Made by a program: the position numbers and the translations under genes. 64,000 nucleotides of DNA from an uncultured Clostridium sp. Its GTDB lineage: Bacteria > Bacillota > Clostridia > Clostridiales > Clostridiaceae. This document shows, one piece after another, positions 18,976-29,636 of the stretch; the stretch's first letter is position 1; each line of letters starts with the position of its first letter. Below the pieces are notes generated by a model. That model searched no databases and was not told the origin of the DNA. It saw nothing but the letters and a program-made list of their open reading frames with translations. The stretch covers positions 152,163 to 216,162 of the forward strand of contig NZ_CAJURG010000001.1 of assembly GCF_910588715.1 (NCBI RefSeq), in the 5' to 3' direction.

Positions 18976-19947
18976 ATGAATATGTTAACAGGAAATTTAA
19001 CAAAAATATTAATATTAACGTTTGTAATAGGGGTTATTGTAACTTTAATACTTGGCCCAATTACAATACCACTTTTAAGAAGATTAAAGTTTGGTCAAAA
19101 TATTAGAGAAGAAGGACCTAAAAGTCATTTAAAGAAAGCAGGAACTCCTACAATGGGAGGAATAATGTTTATTCTCTCAACAACGATTGTAATGATTATT
19201 ATGAGTGATAGTTTTACTGAAAAAGGGGTAATAGCATTATATTCACTTATTGCATTTGGATTTATTGGGTTTTTAGATGATCTTTTAAAGATATTAAAAA
19301 AGCAAAGTGAAGGATTAAAAGCATGGCAAAAGATGATTTTATTATTAATTGTTTCAGGAGCATTTGGTTATTATAGTTATGTTAATTTGCCACATGATAT
19401 TGTAATACCTTTCACTGACTTTAAGCTTCCTTTAGGTGTATTATATGTTCCATTTGTTATATTTGTTTATGCAGCTATGACAAATGCAGTTAATTTAACA
19501 GATGGTTTAGATGGATTAGCATCAACAGTATCAGTTTTAGTTTTAACATTCTTTGGAGTTCTAACATTCTTAATTAAAGATTATTCATTAACTATGTTTT
19601 CAGTTGCATTAATTGCAGGATTAGTTGGATTTTTAAGATTTAATGCATATCCTGCAAAGGTGTTTATGGGAGATACAGGTTCTCTAGCAATTGGTGGAGC
19701 TATTACTACAATAGCAATAATAAGTGGATATCCTTTACTTATAGTAATAGTTGGAGGAATATATGTTGTAGAAGCTTTATCAGTAATAATACAAGTTACT
19801 TCATTTAAATTAACTGGAAAAAGAGTATTTAAAATGGCTCCAATTCACCATCACTTTGAACAATGTGGATGGAATGAAGTAAAAGTAGTTACAGTATTTT
19901 CAATAATAACAGTAGTTTTATGTATAATAGGGTTTTTTGCAATTTAG
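18976..19947 (+). CDS. mraY: Phospho-MurNAc-pentapeptide translocase
   Basis: An integral membrane enzyme of about 323 residues that moves phospho-MurNAc-pentapeptide onto undecaprenyl phosphate, giving lipid I. About ten hydrophobic segments alternate with the conserved loops KKAGTPTMGGIMF, IGFLDDLLK (catalytic aspartates), NAVNLTDGLDGLA, FNAYPAKVFMGDTGSLAIG and MAPIHHHFE. The ATG at 18976 is preferred because GGGGGATGG lies just upstream; the ATG at 18961 is itself part of that sequence. Confidence 0.96.
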   Translation: MNMLTGNLTKILILTFVIGVIVTLILGPITIPLLRRLKFGQNIREEGPKSHLKKAGTPTMGGIMFILSTTIVMIIMSDSFTEKGVIALYSLIAFGFIGFLDDLLKILKKQSEGLKAWQKMILLLIVSGAFGYYSYVNLPHDIVIPFTDFKLPLGVLYVPFVIFVYAAMTNAVNLTDGLDGLASTVSVLVLTFFGVLTFLIKDYSLTMFSVALIAGLVGFLRFNAYPAKVFMGDTGSLAIGGAITTIAIISGYPLLIVIVGGIYVVEALSVIIQVTSFKLTGKRVFKMAPIHHHFEQCGWNEVKVVTVFSIITVVLCIIGFFAI

Positions 19948-19969
19948 TAATTAAATTGGAGGAATGTCT

Positions 19970-21094
19970 ATGAGTTTTTATAAGCCCAAAGAAAAAAAAG
20001 AAGTAGGGCAAATTGATTATGGTATATTTTATACTTTATGTATACTATTATCAATAGGAGTTGTTATGGTATATTCAACAAGTTCTTTTTATGCCATGTT
20101 TCATAATAATGACAGTATGTATTTCTTTAAAAGACAATTAGCTTGGGCAATAATAGGTGTAATATCTATGTCTGTAATGATGTCTATAGATTATCATAAA
20201 CTAAAGAAAATAACACCTAAATTACTTTTATTAACAATACCATTACTTATTGCTGTATTTTTCTTTCCAGCAATAAATGGTGCAAAAAGATGGATTTCTT
20301 TAGGTCCATTATCTTTTCAACCATCAGAATTAACAAAATATGCAGTTGTAATGTTTTTAGCTCTTAGCATAGATATTAAGGGAGATAAAGTTAAGGAGTT
20401 CTGGAGTGGATTAATACCTTACTTATGTATATCTGGTTTCTTTGCTGCTCTTATTTTAGCAGAGCATAATATGAGTATAGCTTCTATTATTATGATAGTT
20501 ACTTTTATAATGCTTTTTGTGGCAGGGGGGAAAATTAAGCATCTGTTTGGTATAATTATGCCAGCAATGTTAACACTTGCAATATTCTTTATTTTTAGTT
20601 CTGATTATAGAAGAGAAAGAATGTTAAACTTTATAGACCCATGGAAAGATGCAGCAGATGCTGGATATCAATTGATACAATCTTTCTTAGCACTGGGTTC
20701 TGGTGGACTTACAGGATTAGGCCTTGGGCAATCGAGACAAAAGACATTATACATGCCTGAACCTCACAATGACTTTATTTTCTCTATAATAGGAGAAGAG
20801 GTTGGGTTAATTGGATGTTTAGTTATTATAAGTTTATTTTTAATATTTATATGGAGAGGTGTTAGAGTTGCAATGAATGCTAAAGATACCTACGGTAAGC
20901 TTTTAGCTATGGGAATTACATCTATAATAGCAGTTCAAGCTATTATTAATATAGCTGTTGTAACTGGTTCTATGCCAGTAACTGGAGTGCCTATGCCGTT
21001 TATAAGTTATGGTGGTACCTCTCTTGTAATAAATCTAACAGCCATGGGAATATTATTAAATATATCAAGACAAGTTGAAAAGAAAGTAATTTAA
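19970..21094 (+). CDS. ftsW: SEDS peptidoglycan polymerase FtsW/SpoVE
   Basis: A 374-residue SEDS-family membrane protein with about ten membrane segments. SEDS proteins polymerise lipid II with a class B PBP partner; SpoVD is encoded just upstream. Motifs include MVYSTSSFYA, INGAKRWISLGPLSFQPSELTK, AEHNMSIAS, the EPHNDFIFSIIGEEVGLIG loop and the C-terminal TGVPMPFISYGGTS signature. The start at 19970 is set by GGAGG 7-8 bases upstream; the ATG at 19964 is too close. It may be the sporulation-specific SpoVE; sequence alone does not separate FtsW from SpoVE. Confidence 0.93.
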   Translation: MSFYKPKEKKEVGQIDYGIFYTLCILLSIGVVMVYSTSSFYAMFHNNDSMYFFKRQLAWAIIGVISMSVMMSIDYHKLKKITPKLLLLTIPLLIAVFFFPAINGAKRWISLGPLSFQPSELTKYAVVMFLALSIDIKGDKVKEFWSGLIPYLCISGFFAALILAEHNMSIASIIMIVTFIMLFVAGGKIKHLFGIIMPAMLTLAIFFIFSSDYRRERMLNFIDPWKDAADAGYQLIQSFLALGSGGLTGLGLGQSRQKTLYMPEPHNDFIFSIIGEEVGLIGCLVIISLFLIFIWRGVRVAMNAKDTYGKLLAMGITSIIAVQAIINIAVVTGSMPVTGVPMPFISYGGTSLVINLTAMGILLNISRQVEKKVI

Positions 21095-21098
21095 AATT

Positions 21099-21139
21099 AA
21101 TTAAGAGTTTCTTGTTATAAAGAAGCTCTTAATTTTTTT
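21099..21139 (+). terminator. Rho-independent terminator after ftsW
   Basis: AATTAAGAG pairs with CTCTTAATT, with an inner TTCTT/AAGAA stem, followed by a T run. Confidence 0.85.
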
Positions 21140-21242
21140 ATGTAAAATAGAAAAAGAATAATATAAAATAATTATAAAAAATTATAGATTTTATGGTAAA
21201 ATTAGAATAAATAATTGAAACTAAAAAGGGATAAGGTAACTG

Positions 21243-22055
21243 ATGAAAGAGGTAAAAAATTTTATAAAGGCTAAAAAAAGAAAAAAAATAATAAAAAAGG
21301 TTATGTTAATTGCCAGTGTTGTTTCTGTTGCGGGGTTTATTTTTATAACAAAGGCTCCAATATTTAATATTAAATCAATTGTTTTAAGGGGGAATGTTAC
21401 AATTGCAAATGAAACTATTTTAAGTGGAATTAGAGATAAAATAGGACTAAACATATTTACAATAAATCAAAAGGATATAAAAGAGAAGGTTTTAGAAAAT
21501 AGATATGTAAGTACTGTAGAAATTAAAAGGAAAGGGATAAATACATTAGAGGTAAATATTACAGAAGAAGCACCAGTATATTATATTGATAATGGAGTTG
21601 AATTATTAATTATAAATAATGACTTGGAAGTTCTAGAAGAAGCGGAGAGTATAGAAGGAAGAAATTTAGTTGAAGTTAGAGGAATTGATTTTTCAGCTAA
21701 GGATGATGAAAATAGAGCTGATGAATTTAATTCTTACAAAAGTATTTTATCTAAATTTTATCCTTTTATTTCAAAGAATAGAGAAGCAGTGTATTTATCA
21801 AGTTTAGATTTAAGTAATATAATAAATATAATTGGCTATATTGGAGATGTAGAAATATTTTTTGGTGATGATAATGATTTACATAATAAAATGGAAAATG
21901 TATACAGAATAATGTTAGCTGATAATATAGACATAAAAAAGGGATATATAAATGTTAGTTTTAAGGGGGCCCCTGTGGTGAAAATTGAAGAAGTAAAAGA
22001 AGATACGAGCGAAAATAATCCTAAGCTAAATGATAATATAGAACCAATGGAATAG
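21243..22055 (+). CDS. ftsQ: Cell division protein FtsQ/DivIB
   Basis: A 270-residue bitopic protein. It has a basic cytoplasmic start, a membrane segment at about 21-39 (VMLIASVVSVAGFIFI), then a POTRA domain opening with APIFNIKSIVLRGNVTIANETI and the FtsQ beta domain. The acidic tail is low-complexity. It forms the FtsQ-FtsL-FtsB (DivIB-FtsL-DivIC) division complex. It leads a new unit after the ftsW terminator, followed at 10 bases by a DUF881 gene. Confidence 0.9.
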   Translation: MKEVKNFIKAKKRKKIIKKVMLIASVVSVAGFIFITKAPIFNIKSIVLRGNVTIANETILSGIRDKIGLNIFTINQKDIKEKVLENRYVSTVEIKRKGINTLEVNITEEAPVYYIDNGVELLIINNDLEVLEEAESIEGRNLVEVRGIDFSAKDDENRADEFNSYKSILSKFYPFISKNREAVYLSSLDLSNIINIIGYIGDVEIFFGDDNDLHNKMENVYRIMLADNIDIKKGYINVSFKGAPVVKIEEVKEDTSENNPKLNDNIEPME

Positions 22056-22065
22056 GAGGGCAACT

Positions 22066-22785
22066 ATGAAAAAATTAGTATCTCAATTACTTGTAGCTTT
22101 AGTATGTTTGCTTCTAGGATTTTTATTAACACATCAATTCAAGAAGTTGAGTATGGTCAATGGTAGCAATATAGATTATGATAATGCTAATATATTATCA
22201 GAAATAGAAAATTTAAAAAAAGAAAAGGAAGATCTTCAAAAAAATAATGAAATATTATCTGAAGAGATTAAAAAGCTTGAAGATGCAGCAGCAAAGGAAG
22301 GAGAAATTGAAGGAGAAATAAAAAAGCAACTTGATAATACAAGAATGCAAATTGGACTTTTAGATGTTAAAGGTCCTGGAATTTCAATAACTTTAACACT
22401 TAAAAATTCTGTTTTTGGTACAAATGGAACTCAGTTAATAAACACTATAAGTGAGGAGGAAATTGTAAATTTAATAAATTCTTTATGGTATGCTGGTGCA
22501 GAAGCAATTTCAATAAATGAAATGCGAATTACTCCTCAAACAGGAATAAAAATGGCAGGAAGCTCCATTTCAATTGGATCAGCAGGAAGAATAGATCCTA
22601 ATAGTACAATTGTTATAAAAGCGATAGGGGATAAAAATAAATTAAATATTGCAGTTAATTTCCCAGGGGTACTAGATTATGGTGCTTTAAAAAGCTATAT
22701 TAGTGATGTTAAACAAATGGATGATATAACAATAGCAAAAACAACACAATCATTAAGATATGAGTATATAAAACCAGTTCAATAA
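22066..22785 (+). CDS. DUF881-family membrane-anchored protein (first copy)
   Basis: A 239-residue protein with an N-terminal membrane anchor (about 5-22) and a long coiled coil (about 40-95). The DUF881 domain begins near residue 98 with LLDVKGPGISITLTL and ends TIAKTTQSLRYEYIKPV. DUF881 proteins flank sbp in many Firmicutes between the division genes and ylm genes; their biochemistry is unknown. A second DUF881 gene lies two genes downstream, a common paired arrangement. Confidence 0.88.
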   Translation: MKKLVSQLLVALVCLLLGFLLTHQFKKLSMVNGSNIDYDNANILSEIENLKKEKEDLQKNNEILSEEIKKLEDAAAKEGEIEGEIKKQLDNTRMQIGLLDVKGPGISITLTLKNSVFGTNGTQLINTISEEEIVNLINSLWYAGAEAISINEMRITPQTGIKMAGSSISIGSAGRIDPNSTIVIKAIGDKNKLNIAVNFPGVLDYGALKSYISDVKQMDDITIAKTTQSLRYEYIKPVQ

Positions 22786-22796
22786 AGGAGGAAATT

Positions 22797-23147
22797 ATGA
22801 TAGCATTTATTGGTTTATTATTAGGAGTTTTTTTAGGATTAGTATTTGATATAAATATACCGGAAAAATTTTCTCCATATATGTCTGTAGCAATATTAGC
22901 ATGTTTAGATTCTGTATTTGGTGCATTTAGAGCAACGCTTAATAAAAATTTTAAGGCAGATATATTTATATCAGGTTTTTTTGGAAATTCACTTCTTGCA
23001 GCTGGGCTTGCTTATTTAGGAGATAAATTAGGAATTCCTATATATATTGCAGCGGTAATTGTATTTGGAGGAAGAATATTTGATAACTTCGGTTCTATAA
23101 GAAGAATATTATTAAAAAAATATAGAGATATTCAAAGGGGTGATTAA
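22797..23147 (+). CDS. sbp: Small basic protein Sbp (DUF1290)
   Basis: A 116-residue membrane protein with about three hydrophobic segments. It matches the DUF1290 pattern with PEKFSPYMSVAILACLDSVFGAFRA, FFGNSLLAAGLAYLGDKLG and VIVFGGRIFDNFGSIRR. Its function is unknown, but the position between paired DUF881 genes is conserved in Firmicutes, which suggests an envelope or division-linked role. GGAGG lies just upstream, and the next gene starts at the base after its stop. Confidence 0.9.
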   Translation: MIAFIGLLLGVFLGLVFDINIPEKFSPYMSVAILACLDSVFGAFRATLNKNFKADIFISGFFGNSLLAAGLAYLGDKLGIPIYIAAVIVFGGRIFDNFGSIRRILLKKYRDIQRGD

Positions 23148-23894
23148 GTGAAAAGCTATAGAAATAGGTTTTTTATTTTAATTGCTACCATATTACTTGG
23201 ATTTTTAATTGTAATTAATATAAGTAAAAATGACGTTAAAGGTTTTTTTAATTTAAGTTCTATGGAATATAAAGATGCTATAGATGAAAGAAATAGGCTT
23301 TATGATGAAATATCAATATTAAATGATGATAACTATGAATTATTAAAAAGAATTGAAAGTTTAGATATTAATGATAAAAATACTAAGGAAAATAATGAAA
23401 AAGTTATTGAAAATATGAGAAATCAGTTATCTACTTATTTAGATATTGCTGGGAAAAAGGAAGTGAAGGGGCCGGGAATAGTTTTAACTATTTATGATGG
23501 TGAGTACGATATAAACAAAGATGATCAATTAGAAGTAGATAGAAGAACCTTACATTCAATAGATGCAGCTATGGTTTTAAATGATTTAAGAGTTGCAGGT
23601 GCCGAAGGAATAGCTATTAATAATTATAGAATTTTAAATACCACAGGACTTGTATGTGCATGGGCATTTATAAGATTTGAGGAGAATGGTAATGAAATGG
23701 AAGGTAGTCCTTTTAAATTTTACGCAATAGGAGATCCTGAACAATTAGAAACTTCGTTATTTACAGAAGGAAGCTATATAAATAAACTAATAATTAGAAA
23801 ATTAAATATAACTATAGAAAAATTTGATGAATTAATATTGCCAAAATCAAAAAAATTAATAGAATCAAAATTTATGAATAGAAAAGATAATTAA
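23148..23894 (+). CDS. DUF881-family membrane-anchored protein (second copy)
   Basis: A 248-residue paralogue of the gene at 22066. It has a membrane anchor at about 5-24, a coiled coil at about 45-95, and then the DUF881 domain with KEVKGPGIVLTIYDGE and DLRVAGAEGIAINNYRI. The start is GTG with AAGGGGTGA upstream, directly abutting sbp. Likely works with its paralogue and Sbp at the membrane; the role is unknown. Confidence 0.87.
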   Translation: MKSYRNRFFILIATILLGFLIVINISKNDVKGFFNLSSMEYKDAIDERNRLYDEISILNDDNYELLKRIESLDINDKNTKENNEKVIENMRNQLSTYLDIAGKKEVKGPGIVLTIYDGEYDINKDDQLEVDRRTLHSIDAAMVLNDLRVAGAEGIAINNYRILNTTGLVCAWAFIRFEENGNEMEGSPFKFYAIGDPEQLETSLFTEGSYINKLIIRKLNITIEKFDELILPKSKKLIESKFMNRKDN

Positions 23895-24021
23895 ATTAAA
23901 AAAAGTATTAAAAATTTTCAAGAAAAATGTTATAATTAAAAGGAAGTTTAGAAGGGAATTTTATACTTTTGAAGAATAATAATGTTTATAGATAAGTAAC
24001 TCTTTCAAAGGAGGGATTAAT

Positions 24022-24678
24022 ATTAGTATTTCAGAAAAAACAATAGAAATTTTAAATGAAATACCTAATGATATTACTTTAGTAGCGGTATCTAAGACAA
24101 AGCCAGTAGAAATGATAATTGAATCATACAATGTTGGACAAAAAGACTTTGGAGAGAACAAGGTTCAAGAACTAATCTTTAAAAGAGAAATGTTACCAAA
24201 AGATATAAGATGGCATTTTATAGGTAAGCTTCAAACTAATAAAGTTAAATATTTGGTAAATAATGTGTATTTAATACATTCGTTATCTAGTGTAAAATTA
24301 TTAGAGAAAATAGAAAGTGAATTTGGCAAAAATAATTCTTCTGCTAATGTACTTATTCAAATAAATATAGGCAGGGAAGAAAGTAAAAGTGGCATTTATG
24401 AAGAAGAGTTAAATGATATAATTTTTGCTATAGAAAAATGTAATCATGTAAAGGCTAAAGGAATTATGGTTATAATACCTAAAGGTAATGAAGAAGAAAA
24501 TAGATATTATTTTAGAAAAACAAAAAAAATTTTTGATAGTTTAAAAGAAAAAGATTTTAAGAATATATCTATGGAAATTTTATCTATGGGGATGACAAAT
24601 GATTATAAGATTGCAATTCAAGAAGGAGCTAATTTAGTTAGAATCGGTTCTGGAATATTTGGAATAAGGGAAAAATAG
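24022..24678 (+). CDS. ylmE: YggS/YlmE-family PLP homeostasis protein, probable AUU start
   Basis: A PLP-binding TIM-barrel protein of about 218 residues that buffers pyridoxal phosphate levels. The PLP lysine lies in VAVSKTKP (about K25), followed by [48 protein letters not shown] and [28 protein letters not shown]. The first in-frame ATG (24112) would cut off the PLP-lysine strand, so the gene must start earlier. Upstream in frame there is no ATG, GTG or TTG; the best start is ATT at 24022, 6 bases after AAAGGAGGG. It lies in the ylm-sepF-divIVA cluster as usual. Confidence 0.85.
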   Translation: MSISEKTIEILNEIPNDITLVAVSKTKPVEMIIESYNVGQKDFGENKVQELIFKREMLPKDIRWHFIGKLQTNKVKYLVNNVYLIHSLSSVKLLEKIESEFGKNNSSANVLIQINIGREESKSGIYEEELNDIIFAIEKCNHVKAKGIMVIIPKGNEEENRYYFRKTKKIFDSLKEKDFKNISMEILSMGMTNDYKIAIQEGANLVRIGSGIFGIREK

Positions 24679-24692
24679 GAGGATATAGTAAA

Positions 24693-25139
24693 ATGAGTAA
24701 TATGTTTGGAAGATTTAAAGAAATCATAGGACTTGGAGAATATGATGAGGAATTTGAAGAGTTAGAAGAAGTTGAAGAAGAGGAAGAAGTTGAAGAAGTG
24801 GAACCTATAATTTCAAAGCAAAGAGGAAATAAGGTAGTTAATATTCATAATTCAGCCTGTGCAAAAATTATGGTTGTTAAACCAGCTTCCTATGATGAAG
24901 CAAGAGAAATTGCAGATGCTATAAAAAATAGAAAGATAGTTTTAGTTAATACAACTTCAATGGAAACAAAAATAGCTCAAAGATTAGTAGATTTTATTAG
25001 TGGTGCATGTTGTGTATTAGGAGCACAGCTTCAAGAAGTTGAGCAAAGAGTATATTTACTTTCACCATCTAATGTAGAAGTTAGTAATGAATTAAGAAGT
25101 GAAATAAGTTCAAAAGCACTATTTAATTGGAATAAATAG
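24693..25139 (+). CDS. sepF: Cell division protein SepF
   Basis: A 148-residue SepF, the protein that anchors and bundles FtsZ filaments at the membrane in Gram-positives. It has an amphipathic N-terminus ([18 protein letters not shown]), an acidic glutamate-rich linker (about 17-42), and then the DUF552 core with [28 protein letters not shown] and [26 protein letters not shown] lies upstream, and it is followed at 3 bases by yggT. Confidence 0.95.
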   Translation: MSNMFGRFKEIIGLGEYDEEFEELEEVEEEEEVEEVEPIISKQRGNKVVNIHNSACAKIMVVKPASYDEAREIADAIKNRKIVLVNTTSMETKIAQRLVDFISGACCVLGAQLQEVEQRVYLLSPSNVEVSNELRSEISSKALFNWNK

Positions 25140-25142
25140 GAG

Positions 25143-25403
25143 GTGATTCCTATAGGAGTCATAAACAGTTTTTTATATTTATTATTTACTTTATTAGACA
25201 TAAGTATTTTAGCTGAAGTAATACTTTCTTATATACCAAGCGTTAGAGAAAGTAATTTTTATAAAATTTTAGTATCTTTTAATAATCCAATTTTATCACC
25301 ATTTAGAACTTTGCAAGAAAAATTGTTTGGAAGCATGATGATAGATTTTGCACCACTATTAGCTATTGTAGTATTAAATTTTATTAGTGGTATTTTGATA
25401 TAA
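25143..25403 (+). CDS. YggT-family membrane protein
   Basis: An 86-residue protein with two hydrophobic segments (about 6-26 and 63-85), matching YggT (IINSFLYLLFTLLDISILAEVILSYIPSVRESNFY and PILSPFRTL). The family is small and its function is poorly defined; it sits in the sepF-ylmH-divIVA neighbourhood in many Firmicutes. The start is uncertain: the GTG at 25143 overlaps a perfect 16S-complementary AGGAGGTGAT, so the ATA at 25152 or the ATT at 25146 may be used instead. Confidence 0.82.
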   Translation: MIPIGVINSFLYLLFTLLDISILAEVILSYIPSVRESNFYKILVSFNNPILSPFRTLQEKLFGSMMIDFAPLLAIVVLNFISGILI

Positions 25404-25405
25404 AA

Positions 25406-26173
25406 ATGTTATCAAAAGAAGATGTTTTAAAAAATTTTTTAAGAGAAGATACTGAAGATGTTATAAAAGTTTATCAAGCTATGAGTTTAGCTTATAATAA
25501 AGGTATACCAAGTTTTACTAAGTTTTTCTGTAAGCCTAATATTTGGATGTATTTTATCAAAAACTTTAGTAATAATAATTTTTTAGTTGAAGCAAAAGGT
25601 GCTTTTGAAGAATGTGATAGAAGAATATTATCATTTAATAATATTTATTCAATTCCTTTTCCATATAAAATTATTAGAATTAATAATAAATCTAAATTTA
25701 ATAATCTTTCACATAAAGATTATTTAGGAGCTATTATGGCTTTAGGGATAGAAAGGGAAAAGCTTGGAGATTTAAGGGTGATTGATAATTCTGCAATAGT
25801 TCCCGTATATGATGAAGTAGCTAACTATATTTTATATGAATTAAAAAATGTAGGTAAAGCACCTGTATCGATAGAAGAAATTACAGAGGATAATTTACCA
25901 ATTAGTAATTTTTTAGAGGGAGTAATAATAGTACCTTCTCTTAGACTTGATAATATAGTTTCTAAATTAGCTAATATTTCAAGGGGAAAGGCTGTAGATA
26001 TTATTGATAGTGGTAAGGTATTAATAGATTATTCTAAATCTATAGATAAAAGTAAAGAAGTAAAAGATGGCCAAAGAGTAACGATTTCTGGAGTAGGAAA
26101 ATTTATAATAAGGGAAATTGTTGGGAATACAAAAAGTGGAAGATATAAAGTTAAGATGAACAAATTTATATAG
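25406..26173 (+). CDS. ylmH: YlmH-type S4-domain RNA-binding protein
   Basis: A 255-residue protein of the YlmH family. The N-terminal part carries DYLGAIMALGIEREKLGDLRV, typical of YlmH, and an S4 RNA-binding domain ends the protein (about 178-250; LRLDNIVSKLANISRGKAVDIIDSGKVLIDY). Bacillus YlmH has been reported to help rescue stalled 50S-peptidyl-tRNA complexes. No clear ribosome site precedes the ATG, so translation is probably coupled to yggT, two bases upstream. Confidence 0.9.
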   Translation: MLSKEDVLKNFLREDTEDVIKVYQAMSLAYNKGIPSFTKFFCKPNIWMYFIKNFSNNNFLVEAKGAFEECDRRILSFNNIYSIPFPYKIIRINNKSKFNNLSHKDYLGAIMALGIEREKLGDLRVIDNSAIVPVYDEVANYILYELKNVGKAPVSIEEITEDNLPISNFLEGVIIVPSLRLDNIVSKLANISRGKAVDIIDSGKVLIDYSKSIDKSKEVKDGQRVTISGVGKFIIREIVGNTKSGRYKVKMNKFI

Positions 26174-26187
26174 AAGAGGTGGATGGA

Positions 26188-26790
26188 ATGAAATTAAGTC
26201 CTACAGATATAAACAATAAGGAATTTAAAAAGGGAATAAGAGGATATTCAATTGATGAAGTAGATGAATTCCTAGATAAAATTGTTGAAAGTTACGAAGA
26301 AATTTTTAAGGAAAATGAAATATTAAAAGAAAATTTAAGCAGAGTAAATGAAAAACTTGATCACTATGAAAAATTAGAGGCAACTATACAAAATACTTTA
26401 TTATTAGCACAAAATGCTGCCGATCAAGCTAAACAGAGTTCAGAAAAGCAAGCAGAATTAATTATTGGAAATGCTAATGAAACAGCTCAAAGAATATTAG
26501 ATAAGGCTCATGGTGATGTTATAGCTATAAATGATGAATATGAAAGAGTGAGAGAAGAATTTATAAAATTTAGAGCTAAGTTTAGAGGGTTTATGAATAC
26601 TCAACTTCAAACATTTGATGAATTAGAAAAAGATTTAACAAAAAATTATAATGTATCACAAACAGTTGATCAGTATGAATTACATGAAAAAGAAGCAGAA
26701 ATCTATAATGAGTCTGAAAAGGACGAGTTTAAAATTGAGGATTTAAACGACGATATAGATGCTATAAAAAAATTCTATTCAAATAACTAA
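26188..26790 (+). CDS. divIVA: Cell division/polarity protein DivIVA
   Basis: A 200-residue DivIVA-family protein. The lipid-binding N-terminal domain reads MKLSPTDINNKEFKKGIRGYSIDEVDEFLDKI, followed by a coiled coil from about residue 30 to 150 and a hydrophilic tail. DivIVA binds curved membrane at septa and poles and recruits partners. The ATG at 26188 has AGAGGTGG at good spacing; a GTG 9 bases upstream is in frame but overlaps that site. It closes the ylm cluster before a terminator. Confidence 0.94.
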   Translation: MKLSPTDINNKEFKKGIRGYSIDEVDEFLDKIVESYEEIFKENEILKENLSRVNEKLDHYEKLEATIQNTLLLAQNAADQAKQSSEKQAELIIGNANETAQRILDKAHGDVIAINDEYERVREEFIKFRAKFRGFMNTQLQTFDELEKDLTKNYNVSQTVDQYELHEKEAEIYNESEKDEFKIEDLNDDIDAIKKFYSNN

Positions 26791-26797
26791 TACATAT

Positions 26798-26823
26798 AGG
26801 AGGCCGAGAATTTGGTCTCCTTT
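26798..26823 (+). terminator. Terminator after divIVA
   Basis: AGGAGGCC pairs with GGTCTCCT (one G-U) across an 8-base loop, with a modest T-rich tail. Confidence 0.7.
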
Positions 26824-26858
26824 AGTTAGTTTATTTACATTTATAATTAATACTGCTA

Positions 26859-26887
26859 TTGAGAATGATTTATTTATATATTATAAT
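26859..26887 (+). promoter_or_regulatory. Sigma-A promoter for rluD-pyrR
   Basis: TTGAGA (26859-26864) and TATAAT (26882-26887) are 17 bases apart and lie 44 bases before the rluD start. Confidence 0.75.
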
Positions 26888-26930
26888 GTCAAAAGAAAGT
26901 TATTCTTTATAAATAAACGGAGTAAAATAT

Positions 26931-28395
<1,465 letters not shown>

Positions 28396-28411
28396 AAGGA
28401 GAAAATAAAAA

Positions 28412-29569
28412 ATGGATTATAATTTAGTGGCTACAACTACTTTTGGATTAGAAGGAATTACAGCAAAAGAACTTAAAGCATTAGGATATGAAGAGTTAAA
28501 AGTTGAAAATGGTAAGGTGCATTTTTCAGGGGATGAAATGGATATTGCTATTGCTAATGTGCATTTAAGAACAGCAGATAGAGTCTTTATAAAGATGGCA
28601 GAATTTGAAGCAAGGAGCTTTGAAGAACTTTTTCAAGGCACTAAAAAAGTTAAGTGGAGTGAAATTATTCCTAAAGATGGAGTTATGCATGTGGTAGGTA
28701 AATCTGTTAAGTCAACTCTTTTTAGTGTGCCAGATTGTCAATCCATTGTAAAAAAAGCAATAGTTACAAGTATGAGCGAAGATTATGGAGTAAATCACTT
28801 TAGTGAAGATGGACCAGTTTATAAAATAGAAGTATCAATACTAAAAGATGTAGTAACATTATCTATTGATACAAGTGGAGTAGGATTACATAAAAGAGGA
28901 TATAGAGAAGAGGCTGGTATAGCACCATTAAAAGAAACCTTAGCAGCAGCTTTAGTTTTAATTTCTAGATGGAAAGAAGATTATACTTTAGTTGATCCTT
29001 TTTGTGGGTCAGGTACTATATTAATAGAAGCAGCTATGATAATGCAAAATATAGCTCCAGGGCTTTTTAGAAAGTTTGTATCAGAATCATGGCCAACTAT
29101 AGGTTCTGATATATATGAGCAGGTTAAAGAAGGAGCAGAAAGATCTATAAAAAATAAAAATATAAAACTTATAGGTTATGATATAGATGGAAGAATGCTT
29201 AAAATTGCAAGAAGTAACTCTCAAAAAGCTGGAGTTTCTAAATATATTGAATTTCAAAAGAGAGATTTTAAACAATTTTCAAGTAGTGAAAAAAATGCTT
29301 TTATTATAACTAATCCTCCGTATGGAGAAAGATTAGGGGAAAAAAGAGAAGTTGAAGAGCTTTATAAGTATTTAGGTATGAATAAAAGAAAATTAGATAC
29401 ATGGGATTTTAATATTTTAACTTCATATGAAGGGTTTGAAACACCGTTTGGAAGAAAAGCTACTAAAAATAGAAAGTTATACAATGGAAAATTAAAATGT
29501 TATTATTATCAATACTTTGATAATGAAAAAATAAAAAATCATGGAGATATGGTTGTTAATCATATTTAA
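28412..29569 (+). CDS. THUMP-domain class I SAM methyltransferase (RlmL/YpsC-like rRNA methyltransferase)
   Basis: A 385-residue methyltransferase. The N-terminal THUMP domain (about 5-160) binds RNA, and the catalytic domain carries VDPFCGSGTILIEAAMI as SAM motif I, followed by LIGYDIDGRMLKIARSN and the target-base motif TNPPYGERLG. The family includes E. coli RlmL (23S m2G2445) and Bacillus YpsC. The NPPYG motif supports an exocyclic amino-group methylation. Last gene of this transcription unit, ending at a bidirectional terminator. Confidence 0.92.
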   Translation: MDYNLVATTTFGLEGITAKELKALGYEELKVENGKVHFSGDEMDIAIANVHLRTADRVFIKMAEFEARSFEELFQGTKKVKWSEIIPKDGVMHVVGKSVKSTLFSVPDCQSIVKKAIVTSMSEDYGVNHFSEDGPVYKIEVSILKDVVTLSIDTSGVGLHKRGYREEAGIAPLKETLAAALVLISRWKEDYTLVDPFCGSGTILIEAAMIMQNIAPGLFRKFVSESWPTIGSDIYEQVKEGAERSIKNKNIKLIGYDIDGRMLKIARSNSQKAGVSKYIEFQKRDFKQFSSSEKNAFIITNPPYGERLGEKREVEELYKYLGMNKRKLDTWDFNILTSYEGFETPFGRKATKNRKLYNGKLKCYYYQYFDNEKIKNHGDMVVNHI

Positions 29570-29576
29570 TAATTAA

Positions 29577-29619
29577 AATAAAGATGATAAAATTTATATT
29601 TAATTTTATCATCTTTATT
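29577..29619. terminator. Bidirectional terminator between convergent genes
   Basis: An 18-bp stem (AATAAAGATGATAAAATT with AATTTTATCATCTTTATT) has A/T flanks on both sides. Confidence 0.85.
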
Positions 29620-29636
29620 AATTTTATAAAATAAAA

